Source of the DNA: Acanthosepion lycidas
Lineage: Eukaryota > Mollusca > Cephalopoda > Sepiida > Sepiidae
Assembly: GCA_963932145.1 (NCBI GenBank)
Contig: CAWVQA010000036.1
Location: forward strand, 124,001 to 188,000
DNA: 64,000 nucleotides
Direction of reading: 5' to 3'
Shown one piece after another: positions 35,207-48,530 of this stretch. The notes below the pieces were generated by a model that did not search any database, was not told the origin of the DNA, and saw nothing but the letters and a program-made list of their open reading frames with translations. Every line of letters starts with the position of its first letter. The stretch's first letter is position 1. The position numbers and the translations under genes were made by a program.

Positions 35207-38200
35207 AATTTGAAGGCAAAATATTTTTTTGCAGATGTGAGGTTAAGTATTTCTCTGTCCATAATGCTAAATTAAGCAAGTAAAATACAAATAGTAATGG
35301 GAAACAGAAGAGAAATATACAGTGATCACCCATTTTCTGTCCACAATATTTTTCATGGAAATCCCAGTCATATGAGTCGAGTCCATGCATGCTACGATCA
35401 CAGTATGAATTTGAAGGCAAAATATTTTTTTCCAGATCTTAGATTAGATCTTTCCCTGTCCATAATGCTAAATTAAGGAAGTAAAATATAAATATGAATA
35501 GGAAACATAAGAGAAATGTACAGAAATCACCCATTTTGTGCCCACAATCTTTTTCATGGAAATCCCAGTCATATGAGTCGAGTCCATGCATGCTACGATC
35601 ACGGTATGAAATTGAAGCCAAAATATTTTTTTGAAGATCTTAGATTAGGTCTTTCCCTGTCCATAATGCTAAATTAAGGAAGTAAAATAGAAATATAACT
35701 CGGAAACATAAGAGAAATGCACAGAAATCACCCATTTTGTGCCCACAATCTTTTTCATGGAAATCCCAGTCATATGAGTCGAGTCCATGCATGCTACGAT
35801 CACGGTATGAAATTGAAGCCAAAATATTTTTTTGAAGATCTTAGATTAGGTCTTTCCCTTTCCATAATGTTAAATTAAGGAAGTAAAATAGAAATATAAA
35901 TAGGAAACAGAAGAGAAATGCACAGCGATCACCCATTTTCTGCCCACAATCTTTTTCATGGAAATCCCAGTCATATGAGTCGAGTCCATGCATGCTATGA
36001 TCACGGTATGAATTTGAAGGGAAAATATTTTTTTGCAGGTCTTAGATAAGTTTTCCCTGTCCACAATGCTAAATTAAGGAAGTTAAATATAAATATAAAT
36101 AGGAAACAGAAGAGAAAGGCACAGAGATCACCAATTTTCTGCCCACAATCTTTTTTATGGAAATCCCAGTTATTGAGTCGATTCCATGCATGCTACGATC
36201 ACGGTATGAATTTGAAGGCAAAATAATTTTTTGCAGATATTAGATTAGGACTTTCCATGTCCATAATGCTAAATTAAGGAAGTTAAATATAAATAAGAAA
36301 CACAAGAGAAATGTACAGTGATCACCCATTTTGTGCCCACATTCTTTTTCATGGAAATCCCAGTCATATGAGTCGAGTCCATGCATGCTACGATCACGGT
36401 ATGAATTTGAAGGCAAAATATTTTTTTGCAGCTCTTAGATTAGGTCTTTTTCTGTCCACAATACTAAATTAAGGAAGTTAAATAGAAATATAAATAGGAA
36501 ACAGAAGAGAAATGTACAGTGATCACCCATTTTCTGCCCAAAATTATTTCATCAAAATCCCAGTCATATGAGTGGAGTCCATGCATGCTACGATCACGGT
36601 ATGAATTTGAAGGCAAAATATTTTTTTCCAGATCTTAGATTAGGTCTTTCCCTGGGCATCATGCTAAATTAAGGAAGTAAAATATAAATATAAATAGGAA
36701 ACAAGAGAAATATAAAGTGATCCCCCATTTTGTGCCCACTTTCTTTTTCATGGAAATCCCAGTCATATGAGTCGGTTCCATGCATGCTACGATCACGATA
36801 TGAATTTTAAGGCAAAATATTTTTTTGCAGATCTTAAATAAGGTTTTTCCATGTCCATAATGCTAAATTAAGGAAGTAAAATACAAATATAAATAGGAAA
36901 CAGAAGAGAAATATACAGTGATCACACATTTTGTGCCCCCTAACTTTTTCATGGAAATCCCAGTCATATGAGTCGAGTCTATGCATGCTACGATCACGTT
37001 ATGAATTTGAAGGCAAAATATTTTTTTGCAGATCATAGATTAGGTCTTTTCCTATCCATAATGCTAAATTGAAGAAGTAAAATATAAATATAAATAGGAA
37101 ACATAAGAGAAATATACAGTGATCACCCATTTTCTGCCCACAATCTTTTTCATGGAAATCCCAGTCATATGAGTGAAGTCAATGCATGCTACGATCACGG
37201 TATGAATTTAAAGGCAAAATATTTTTTGCAGATTTTAGATTAGGTCTTTCCCTGTCCATAATGCTAAATTGAGGAAGTAAAATAGAAATAGTAATAGGAA
37301 ACAGAAGAGAAATATAAACTGATCACCCATTTTGTGCCCAAAATCTTTTTCATGGAAATCCCAGTCATATGAGTCGAGTCCATGCATGCTACGATCATGG
37401 TATGAATTTGAAGGCAAAATATTTTTTTGCAGATTTTAGATTAAGTCTTTCCCTGTCCATAATGCTAAATTGAGGAAGTAAAATATAAATATAAATAGTA
37501 AAAAAAAGAGAAATGTACAGCGATCTCCCATTTTCTGCCCACAATCTTTTTCATGGAAATCCCAGTCATATGAGACGAGTCCATGCATGCTACGATCACG
37601 GTATGAATTTGAAGGTTTTTCCCTGTCCACAAAGCTCAATTAAGGAAGTAAAATATAAATATAAATAGGAAATAGAAGAGAAATGCAAAGACATCACCCA
37701 TTTTCTGCCTACAATCTTTTTCATGGAAATCCCAGTCATATCAGTCGAGTCCATGCATGCTACGATCACGGTATGAATTTGAGGGCAAAATATTTTTTTG
37801 CAGATCTTAGATTAGGTCTTTCTCTGTCCATAATGCTAAATTAAGGAAGTAAAATATAAATATAAATAGGAAACAGAAGAGAAATGCACAGAGATCACCC
37901 ATTTCCTGCCCACAATCTTTTTCATGGAAATCCCAGTCATATGAGTCGAGTCCATGCATGCTACGATCACGGTATGAATTTGAAGGCAAAATATTTTTTG
38001 CAGATCTTAGATTAGGTCTTTCCCTGTCCATAATGCTAAATTAAGGAAGTAAATTAGAAATATAAATAGGAAACAGAAAAGATATGCACAGTGATCACCC
38101 ATTTTCTGCCCACAATCTTTTCCATGGAAATCCCAGTCATATGAGTCGAGTCCATGCATGGTACGATCACGGTATGAATTTGAAAGCAAAATATTTTTTT

Positions 38201-39799
38201 GCAGATCTTAGATTAGGTCTTTCCCTGTCCATAATGCTAAATTAAGGAAGTAAAATATAAATATAAATAGGAAACAGAAAAGAAATGCACAGTGATCACC
38301 CATTTTCTGCCCACAATCTTTTCCATGCAAATCCCAGTCATATGAGTCGAGTCCATGCATGCTACGATCACGTTATGAATTTGAAGGCAAAATATTTTTT
38401 TGCAGATCTTAGATTAGTTTTCCCTGTCTACAATGCTAAATTAAGGAAGTAAATTAGAAATATAAAAAGGAAACAGAAAAGAAATGTACAGTGAACACCC
38501 ATTTTCTGCCCACAATCTTTTTCATCGAAATCCCAGTCATATGAGTCGAGTCCATGCATGCTACGATCACGTTATGAATTTGAAGGCAAAATGTTTTTTT
38601 GCAGATCTTAGATTAGTTTTCCCTGTCTACAATGCTAAATTAAGGAAGTAAAATATAAATATAAATAGGAAACAGAAGAGAAATGCTCAGTGATCACCCA
38701 TTTTCTGCCCACAATCTTTTTCATGGAAATCCCAGTCATATGAGTCGAGTCCATGCATGCTACGGTCACGGTATGTATTTGAAGGCAAAATATTTTTTTG
38801 CAGATCTTACATTAGGTCTTTGCCTGTCCATAATGCTAAATTAAGGAAGTAAAATATAAATATAAATAGGAAACAGAAGAGAAATGCACAGAGATCACCC
38901 ATTTTCTGCCCACAATCTTTTTCATGGAAATCCCAGTCATATGAGTCGAGTCCATACATGCTACGATCACGGTATGAATTTGAAGGCAAAATATTTTTTT
39001 GAAGATCTTAGATTAGGTCTTTGCCTGTCCATAATGCTAAATTAAGGAAGTAAAATATAAATATAAACAGGAAACAGAAGAGACATGTACAGTGATCACC
39101 CATTTCTGCCCACAATCTTTTTCATGGAAATCCCAGTCATATGAGTCGAGTCCATGCATGCTACGATCACGGTATGAATTTGAAGGCAAAATATTTTTTT
39201 GCAGATTTTAGATTATATCTTTCCCTGTCCACAATGCTAAATTAAGGAAGTAAAATAGAAATATACATAGGAAACAGAAGAGAAATGCTCAGTGATCACC
39301 CATTATCTGCCCACAATCTTTTTCATGGAAATCCCAGTCTTATGAGTCGAGTCCATGCATGCTACGATCATGGTATGAATTTGAAGACAAAATATTTTTT
39401 TGCAGATCATAGATTAAGTCTTTCCCTGTCCACAATCCTAAATTAAGGAAGTTAAATATAGATATAAATAGGAAACAGTAGAGAAATGTACAGTGTTCAC
39501 CCATTTTCGGTCCACAATCTTTTTCATCGAAATCCCAGTCGTATGAGTCGAGTCCATGTATGCTACGATCACGGTATGAATTTGAATGCAAAATATTTTT
39601 TTGCACATCTTAGATTAGGTCTTTGTTGGTCCATAATGCTAAATTAAGGAAGTAAAATATAAATATAAATAGGAAACAGAAGAGAAATGTACAGTGATCA
39701 CCCATTTCCTACCCACAATCATTTCATGGAAATCCCAGTCATATGAGTCGAGTCCATGCATGCTACGATCACGGTAGGAATTTCAAGGTAAAATATTTT
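35207..39799 (+). repeat. Type I satellite domain of array B
   Basis: About 23 monomers carry TTAAGGAAG, a T7 tract before GCAG and CTGCCCAC or GTGCCCAC. Two neighbours (about 35,425-35,826) are near-identical, sharing AGAAATCACCCATTTTGTGCC and GAAATTGAAGCCAAAAT. Another neighbouring pair (about 38,405 and 38,607) shares TTAGATTAGTTTTCCCTGTC, a short internal deletion. Around 37,615 one monomer lacks about 31 bp: GAAGG joins TTTTTCCCTG, with AGG microhomology at both edges of the lost segment. Confidence 0.85.
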
Positions 39800-41604
39800 T
39801 TTGCAGATCTTAGATTAGGTCTTTCCCTGTCCATAATGCTAAATGAAGGAAATAAAATAGAAATATAAATAGGAAACAGAAGAGAAATGTACAGTGATCA
39901 CCCATTTTCTGCCGACATTCTTTTTCAGGGAAATCCCAGTCATATGAGTCGAGTCCATGCATGCTACGTTCACGGTATGAATTTGACGGCAAAATATTTT
40001 TTGGCAGATCTTAGATTAGGTCTTTCCCTGTCCATATTGCTAAATTGAGGAAGTAAAATAGAAATAGTAATGGGAAACAGAAGAGAAACGTACAATGATC
40101 ACCCATTTTGTGCCCACAAACTTTTCAATGGAAATCCCAGTCATATGAGTCGAGTTCATGCATGCTACGATCATGGTATAAATTTGAAGGCAAAATATTT
40201 TTTTGCAGATCTTAGATTAGGTCTTTCCTTTCCATTATGCTAAATTAAGGAAGTAAAATATAAATATAAATAGGAAAAAGAATAGAAATGTAAAGTTATC
40301 ACCCATTTTGTGCCCACAATCTTTTTCATGGAAATCCCAGTCGTATGAGTCGAGTCCATGCATGCTACGATCACGGTATGTATTTGAAGGCAAAATATTT
40401 TTTTGCAGATCTTAGATTAGGCTTTACCTGTTCACACTGCTAAATTAAGGTAGTTTAAATATAAATAGGAAACAGAAGAGAAATGTACAGTGATCACCCA
40501 TTTTCTGCCCTCAATCTTTTTCATGGAAATCCCAGTCATATGAGTCGAGTCCATGCATGCTACGATCACGGTATAAATTTGAACGCAAAATATTTATTTG
40601 CCGATCCTAGATTCGGTCTTTCCCTGTCCACAATGCTAAATTAAGCAAGTAAAATATAAATATAAGTAGGAAACAGAAGAGAAATGCACAGAGATCACCC
40701 ATTTTCGGCCCACAATCTTTTTCATGGAAATCCCAGTCATATGAGTCGAGTCGAGTCAATGCATGCTACGATCACGGTATAAATTTGAACGCAAAATATT
40801 TTTTTGCCGATCCTAGATTAGGTCTTTCCCTGTCCACAATGCTAAATTAAGGAAGTAAAATAGAAATATAAATAGGAAACAGAAGAGAAATGTTTAGTTA
40901 TCACCAATTTTCTGCCCACAATCTTTTTCATGGAAATCGCAGTCATATGAGTCGTTTCCATGCATGCTATGATCACGTTATGAATTTGAAGGTAAAATTT
41001 TTTTTGCAGATTTAGATTAGGTGTTTCCCTGTCCATAATGCTAAATTGAGGAAGTAAAATATAAATATAAATAGGAAACTGAAGAGAAATGTACAGTCAT
41101 CACCCATTTTCTGCCTTCAATCTTTTTCATGGAAATCCCAGTCATATGACTGGAGTCCATGCATGCTACGATCACGGTATGAATTTGAAGGCAAAATATT
41201 TTTTTGCAGATCTTAGATTAGGTCTTTTCCTGTCCACAATGCTAAATTAAGGAAGTAAAATATAAATATAAATAGGAAACAGAAGAGAAATGTACAGGGA
41301 TCACCCATTTTCTGCCCGCAATCTTTTTCATCGAAATCCCTGTCATATGAGTCGAGTCCATGCATGCTACGATCACGGTATGAATTTGAAGGCAAAATAT
41401 TTTTTTGCCGATATTAGATTAGGTCTTTCCCTGTCAGTAATGCTAAATTAAGGAAGTAAAATATAAATATAAATAGGAAACAGAAGAGAAATGCACAGAG
41501 ATCACCCATTTTCGGCCCACAATCTTTTTCATCGAAATCCCAGTCATATGAGTCGAGTCCATGCATGCTACGATCACGGTATGAATTTGAAGGCAAAATA
41601 TTTT
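39800..41604 (+). repeat. Higher-order repeat, 9 monomers (1,805 bp), copy 1
   Basis: Nine type I monomers are repeated immediately downstream at a constant offset of 1,805 bp. Tags are AAATGAAGGAAATAAAATAG, GCCGACATTCTTTTTCAGGG, AAATAGTAATGGGAAAC, GGAAAAAGAATAG, TTGAACGCAAA with TTGCCGATCC, and a triplicated GAGTC at 40,743-40,757. Confidence 0.97.
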
Positions 41605-43409
41605 TTTGCAGATCTTAGATTAGGTCTTTCCCTGTCCATAATGCTAAATGAAGGAAATAAAATAGAAATATAAATAGGAAACAGAAGAGAAATGTACAGT
41701 GATCACCCATTTTCTGCCGACATTCTTTTTCAGGGAAATCCCAGTCATATGAGTCGAGTCCATGCATGCTACGTTCACGGTATGAATTTGACGGCAAAAT
41801 ATTTTTTGGCAGATCTTAGATTAGGTCTTTCCCTGTCCATATTGCTAAATTGAGGAAGTAAAATAGAAATAGTAATGGGAAACAGAAGAGAAACGTACAA
41901 TGATCACCCATTTTGTGCCCACAAACTTTTCAATGGAAATCCCAGTCATATGAGTCGAGTTCATGCATGCTACGATCATGGTATAAATTTGAAGGCAAAA
42001 TATTTTTTTGCAGATCTTAGATTAGGTCTTTCCTTTCCATTATGCTAAATTAAGGAAGTAAAATATAAATATAAATAGGAAAAAGAATAGAAATGTAAAG
42101 TTATCACCCATTTTGTGCCCACAATCTTTTTCATGGAAATCCCAGTCGTATGAGTCGAGTCCATGCATGCTACGATCACGGTATGTATTTGAAGGCAAAA
42201 TATTTTTTTGCAGATCTTAGATTAGGCTTTACCTGTTCACACTGCTAAATTAAGGTAGTTTAAATATAAATAGGAAACAGAAGAGAAATGTACAGTGATC
42301 ACCCATTTTCTGCCCTCAATCTTTTTCATGGAAATCCCAGTCATATGAGTCGAGTCCATGCATGCTACGATCACGGTATAAATTTGAACGCAAAGTATTT
42401 ATTTGCCGATCCTAGATTCGGTCTTTCCCTGTCCACAATGCTAAATTAAGCAAGTAAAATATAAATATAAGTAGGAAACAGAAGAGAAATGCACAGAGAT
42501 CACCCATTTTCGGCCCACAATCTTTTTCATGGAAATCCCAGTCATATGAGTCGAGTCGAGTCAATGCATGCTACGATCACGGTATAAATTTGAACGCAAA
42601 ATATTTTTTTGCCGATCCTAGATTAGGTCTTTCCCTGTCCACAATGCTAAATTAAGGAAGTAAAATAGAAATATAAATAGGAAACAGAAGAGAAATGTTT
42701 AGTTATCACCAATTTTCTGCCCACAATCTTTTTCATGGAAATCGCAGTCATATGAGTCGTTTCCATGCATGCTATGATCACGTTATGAATTTGAAGGTAA
42801 AATTTTTTTTGCAGATTTAGATTAGGTGTTTCCCTGTCCATAATGCTAAATTGAGGAAGTAAAATATAAATATAAATAGGAAACTGAAGAGAAATGTACA
42901 GTCATCACCCATTTTCTGCCTTCAATCTTTTTCATGGAAATCCCAGTCATATGACTGGAGTCCATGCATGCTACGATCACGGTATGAATTTGAAGGCAAA
43001 ATATTTTTTTGCAGATCTTAGATTAGGTCTTTTCCTGTCCACAATGCTAAATTAAGGAAGTAAAATATAAATATAAATAGGAAACAGAAGAGAAATGTAC
43101 AGGGATCACCCATTTTCTGCCCGCAATCTTTTTCATCGAAATCCCTGTCATATGAGTCGAGTCCATGCATGCTACGATCACGGTATGAATTTGAAGGCAA
43201 AATATTTTTTTGCCGATATTAGATTAGGTCTTTCCCTGTCAGTAATGCTAAATTAAGGAAGTAAAATATAAATATAAATAGGAAACAGAAGAGAAATGCA
43301 CAGAGATCACCCATTTTCGGCCCACAATCTTTTTCATCGAAATCCCAGTCATATGAGTCGAGTCCATGCATGCTACGATCACGGTATGAATTTGAAGGCA
43401 AAATATTTT
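41605..43409 (+). repeat. Higher-order repeat, 9 monomers, copy 2
   Basis: This copy is almost identical to 39,800-41,604. By eye the only difference I found is CAAAGTATTTATTTGCC (about 42,395) against CAAAATATTTATTTGCC. It therefore looks like the most recent large duplication in the window. Confidence 0.97.
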
Positions 43410-43619
43410 TTTGCAGATCTTAGATTTGGTCTTTCCCTTTCCACAATGCTAAATTAAGGAATTTAAATATAAATATGAATAGTAAACAGAAGAGAAATGT
43501 TTAGTTATCACCCATTTTCTGCCCACAATCTTTTTCATGGAAATCCCAGTCATATGAGTCGAGTCCATGCATGCTACGATCACGGTATGAATTTGAAGGC
43601 AAAATATTTTTGTGCAGAT

Positions 43620-45227
43620 CCTAGATTAGGTCTTTCCCTGTCCATAATGCTAAATTGAGAAGGTAAAATAGAAATGTAAATAGGAAACAGAAGAGAAATG
43701 TACAGTGATCACCCGTTTTCTGCCCACAATCTTTTCCATGGAAATCCCAGTCATATGAGTCGAGTCCATGCATGCTACGATCACGGTATGAATTGGAAGG
43801 CAAAATATTTTTGTGCAGATTATAGATTAGGTCTTTCCCTGTCCATAATGTTAAATTGAGGAGGTAAAATAGAAATAGTAATAGGAAACAGAAGAGTAAT
43901 GTACAGTGATCACCCATTTTGTGCCCATAATCTTTTTCATGGATATCCCAGTCATATGAGTCGAGTCCATGCATGCTACGATCACGGTATGAATTTGAAG
44001 GCAAAATATTTTTGTGCAGAGCTTAGATTAGGTCTTTCCCTGTCCATAATACTAAATTGAGGAGGTAAAATACAAATATAAATAGGAAACAGTAGAGAAA
44101 TGTACAGTGATCACCAATTTTCGGCCGACAATCTTTTTCATGGAAATCCCAGTCATATGAGTCGAGTCCTTGCATGCTACGATAACGGTATGAATTTGAA
44201 GGCAAAATATTTTTGTGCAGATTTTAGATTATGTCTTTCCCTGTCCATAATGCTAAATTGAGGAGGTAATATAGAAATGTAAATAGGAAACAGAAGAGAA
44301 ATTTACAGTGATCACCCATTTTCTGCCCACAATCTTTTTCATGGAAATCCCAGTCATATGAGTCGCGTCCATGAATGCTACGATCACGGTATAAATTTGA
44401 AGGCAAAATATTTTTGTGCAGAGCTTATATTAGGTCTTTCCCTGGCCATAATGCTAAATTGAGGAGGTAGAATAGAAATATAAATAGGAAACAGAAGAGA
44501 AATGAACAGTGATCACCCATTTTTGGCCCACAATCTTTTTCATGGAAATCCCAGTCATATGAGTCGAGTCCATGCATGCTACGATCAGGGTATGAATTTG
44601 AAGGCAAAATATTTTTGTGCAGGGCTTAGATTAGGTCTTTCCCTGGCCATAATGCTAAATTGAGGAGGTAAAATATAAATATAAATAGGAAACTGAAGAG
44701 AAATATACAGTGATCACCCATTTTCGGTCCACAATCTTTTTCATGGAAATCCCAGTCATATGAGTCGAGTCCATGCATGCTACGATCACGGTATGAATTT
44801 GAAGGCAAAATATTTTTGTGCAGATCTTAGATTAGGTCCTTCCCTGGCCATAATGCTAAATTGAGGAGGTAAAATATAAATATAAATAGGAAACAGAAGA
44901 GAAATGTACAGTGATCACCCATTTTCGGCCCACAATCTTTTTCATGGAAATCCCAGTCATATGAGTCGCGTCCATGAATGCTACGATCACGGTATAAATT
45001 TGAAGGCAAAATATTTTTGTGCAGAGCTTAGATTATGTCTTTCCCTGGCCATAATGCTAAATTGAGGAGGTAAAATAGAAATATAAATAGGAAACAGAAG
45101 AGAAATATACAGTGATCACCCATTTTCGGCCCACAATCTTTTTCATGGAAATCCCAGTCATATGAGTCGAGTCCATGCATGCTACGATCACGGTATGAAT
45201 TTGAAGGCAAAATATTTTCGTGCAGAT
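43620..45227 (+). repeat. Higher-order repeat, 8 monomers (1,608 bp), copy 1
   Basis: Eight type II monomers are repeated at a constant offset of 1,608 bp. Tags are CTAAATTGAGAAGG with GAAATGTAAATAGG, GTGCCCATAATC with CATGGATATCCC, CATAATACTAAATTGAGG with CGGCCGACAATC, GAGTCGCGTCCATGAATGC (twice per unit), CGATCAGGGTATG and GAAACTGAAGAG. The left border coincides with the switch from type I to type II. Confidence 0.95.
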
Positions 45228-46835
45228 CTTAGATTAGGTCTTTCCCTGTCCATAATGCTAAATTGAGAAGGTAAAATAGAAATGTAAATAGGAAACAGAA
45301 GAGAAATGTACAGTGATCACCCATTTTCTGCCCACAATCTTTTCCATGGAAATCCCAGTCATATGAGTCGAGTCCATGCATGCTACGATCACGGTATGAA
45401 TTGGAAGGCAAAATATTTTTGTGCAGATTATAGATTAGGTCTTTCCCTGTCCATAATGTTAAATTGAGGAGGTAAAATAGAAATAGAAATAGGAAACAGA
45501 AGAGTAATGTACAGTGATCACCCATTTTGTGCCCATAATCTTTTTCATGGATATCCCAGTCATATGAGTCGAGTCCATGCATGCTACGATCACGGTATGA
45601 ATTTGAAGGCAAAATATTTTTGTGCAGAGCTTAGATTAGGTCTTTCCCTGTCCATAATACTAAATTGAGGAGGTAAAATACAAATATAAATAGGAAACAC
45701 TAGAGAAATGTACAGTGATCACCAATTTTCGGCCGACAATCTTTTTCATGGAAATCCCAGTCATATGAGTCGAGTCCTTGCATGCTACGATAACGGTATG
45801 AATTTGAAGGCAAAATATTTTTGTGCAGATTTTAGATTATGTCTTTCACTGTCCATAATGCTAAATTGAGGAGGTAATATAGAAATGTAAATAGGAAACA
45901 GAAGAGAAATTTACAGTGATCACCCATTTTCTGCCCACAATCTTTTTCATGGAAATCCCAGTCATATGAGTCGCGTCCATGAATGCTACGATTACGGTAT
46001 AAATTTGAAGGCAAAATATTTTTGTGCAGAGCTTATATTAGGTCTTTCCCTGGCCATAATGCTAAATTGAGGAGGTAAAATAGAAATATAAATAGGAAAC
46101 AGAAGAGAAATGAACAGTGATCACCCATTTTTGGCCCACAATCTTTTTCATGGAAATCCCAGTCATATGAGTCGAGTCCATGCATGCTACGATCAGGGTA
46201 TGAATTTGAAGGCAAAATATTTTTGTGCAGAGCTTAGATTAGGTCTTTCCCTGGCCATAATGCTAAATTGAGGAGGTAAAATATAAATATAAATAGGAAA
46301 CTGAAGAGAAATATACAGTGATCACCCATTTTCGGTCCACAATCTTTTTCATGGAAATCCCAGTCATATGAGTCGAGTCCATGCATGCTACGATCACGGT
46401 ATGAATTTGAAGGCAAAATATTTTTGTGCAGATCTTAGATTAGGTCCTTCCCTGGCCATAATGCTAAATTGAGGAGGTAAAATATAAATATAAATAGGAA
46501 ACAGAAGAGAAATGTACAGTGATCACCCATTTGCGGCCCACAATCTTTTTCATGGAAATCCCAGTCATATGAGTCGCGTCCATGAATGCTACGATCACGG
46601 TATAAATTTGAAGGCAAAATATTTTTGTGCAGAGCTTAGATTATGTCTTTCCCTGGCCATAATGCTAAATTGAGGAGGTAAAATAGAAATATAAATAGGA
46701 AACAGAAGAGAAATATACAGTGATCACCCATTTTCGGCCCACAATCTTTTTCATGGAAATCCCAGTCATATGAGTCGAGTCCATGCATGCTACGATCACG
46801 GTATGAATTTGAAGGCAAAATATTTTTTGGGCAGA
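45228..46835 (+). repeat. Higher-order repeat, 8 monomers, copy 2
   Basis: A tandem copy of 43,620-45,227 with about ten single-base differences by eye. Examples are CACTAGAG for CAGTAGAG (about 45,707), TTTCACTG for TTTCCCTG (about 45,843), CGATTACGG for CGATCACGG (about 45,989) and TTTGCGGCCC for TTTTCGGCCC (about 46,531). It ends at TATTTTTTGGGCAG (about 46,821-46,834), a unique variant. Confidence 0.95.
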
Positions 46836-48530
46836 TCTTAGATTATGTCTTTCCCTGTCCATAATGCTAAATTGAGGAGGTAAAATAGAAATATAAATAG
46901 GAAACAGAAGAGAAATGTACAGTGATCACCCATTTTCGGCCCACAAAGTTTTTCATGGAAATCCCAGTCATATGAGTCGAGTCCATGCATGCTACGATCA
47001 AGTTATGAATTTGAAGGCAAAATATTTTTGTGCAGATCTTAGATTAGGTCTTTCCCTGTCCATAATGCTAAATTGAGGAGGTAAAATAGAAATATAAATA
47101 GGAATCAGAAAAGAAATGTACAGTGATCACCCATTTTCGGCTCACAATCTTTTTCATGGAAATCCCAGTCATATGAGTCGACTCCATGCATGCTACGATC
47201 ACGGTATGAATTTGAAGGCAAAATATTTTTGTGCAGACCTTAGATTAGGTCTGTCCCTGTCTATAATGCTAAATTGAGGAGGTAAAAATAAAATATAAAT
47301 AGGAAACAGAAGAGAAATGTACAGTGATCACCCATTTTCGGCCTACAATCTTTTTCATGGAAATCCCAGTGATATGAGTCGAGTCCATGCATGCTACGAT
47401 CACGGTATGAATTTGAAGGCAAAATATTTTTGTGCAGATTTTAGATTAGGTCTTTCCAAGTCCATAATGCTAAATTGAGGAGGTAAAATAGAAATATAAA
47501 TAGGAAACAGAAGAGAAATGTACAGTTATCACCCATTTTCTGCCCACTATCTTTTTCATGGAAATCCCAGTCATATGAGTTGAGTCCATGCATGCTACGA
47601 TCACGGTATGAATTTGAAGGCAAAATATTTTTGTGCAGATCTTAGATTATGTCTTTCCCTGTCCATAATGCTAAATTGAGGAGGTAAAATATAAATATAA
47701 ATAGGAAAGAGAAGAGAAATGTACAGTCATCACCCATTTTTGGCCCACAATCTTTTTCCTGGAAATCCCAGTCATATGAGAAGAGTCCGTGCATGCTACG
47801 ATCTCGGTATGAATTTGAAGGCAAAATATTTTTGTGTACAGCTTAGATTAGGTCTTTCCCTGACCATAATGCTAAATTGAGGAGGTAAAATATAAATATA
47901 AATAGGAAACAGAAGAGAAATGTACAGTGATCACCCATTTTCGGCCCACAATATTTTTCATGAAAATCCCAGTCATATGAGTCGAGTCCATGCATGCTAC
48001 GATCACGGTATGAATTTGAAGGCAAAATATTTTCGTGCAGATTTTAGATTAGGTCTTTCCCTGTCCATAATGCTAAATTGAGGAGGGAAAATACAAATAT
48101 AAAGAGGAAACAGAAGAGAAATGTACAGTGATCACCCATTTTGTGCTTACAATCTTTTTCATGGAAATCCCAGTCATATGAGTCGAGTCCATGCATGCTA
48201 CGATCACGGTATGAATTTGAAGGCAAAATATTTTTTTCCAGAGCTTAGATTAGGTCTTTCCCTGTCCATAATGCAAAATTGAGAAGGTAAAATAGAAATA
48301 TAAATAGAAAACAGAAGAGAAATGTACAGTGATCACCCATTTTCGGCCCACAATCTTTTTCATGGAAATCCTAGTCATATGAGTCGAGTCCATGCATGCT
48401 ACGATCACGGTATGAATTTGAAGGCAACATATTTTTTTGCAGATTTTAGATAAGGTCTTTCCCTGTCCATAATGCTAAATTGAGTAGGTAAAATATAAAT
48501 ATAAATAGGAAACAGAAGAGAAATGTACAG
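46836..48530 (+). repeat. Type II satellite monomers
   Basis: About eight to nine monomers without a recognised longer period, mostly TTGAGGAGG. The subfamily tag before CCCAC varies between CGG and CTG. Confidence 0.8.

Noticed and set aside
35194..35210. A-rich run at the island/array B border as a retroposon tail
   Set aside because: There is no element body to its left that I recognise and no target duplication. The run may simply be low-complexity sequence at the junction.
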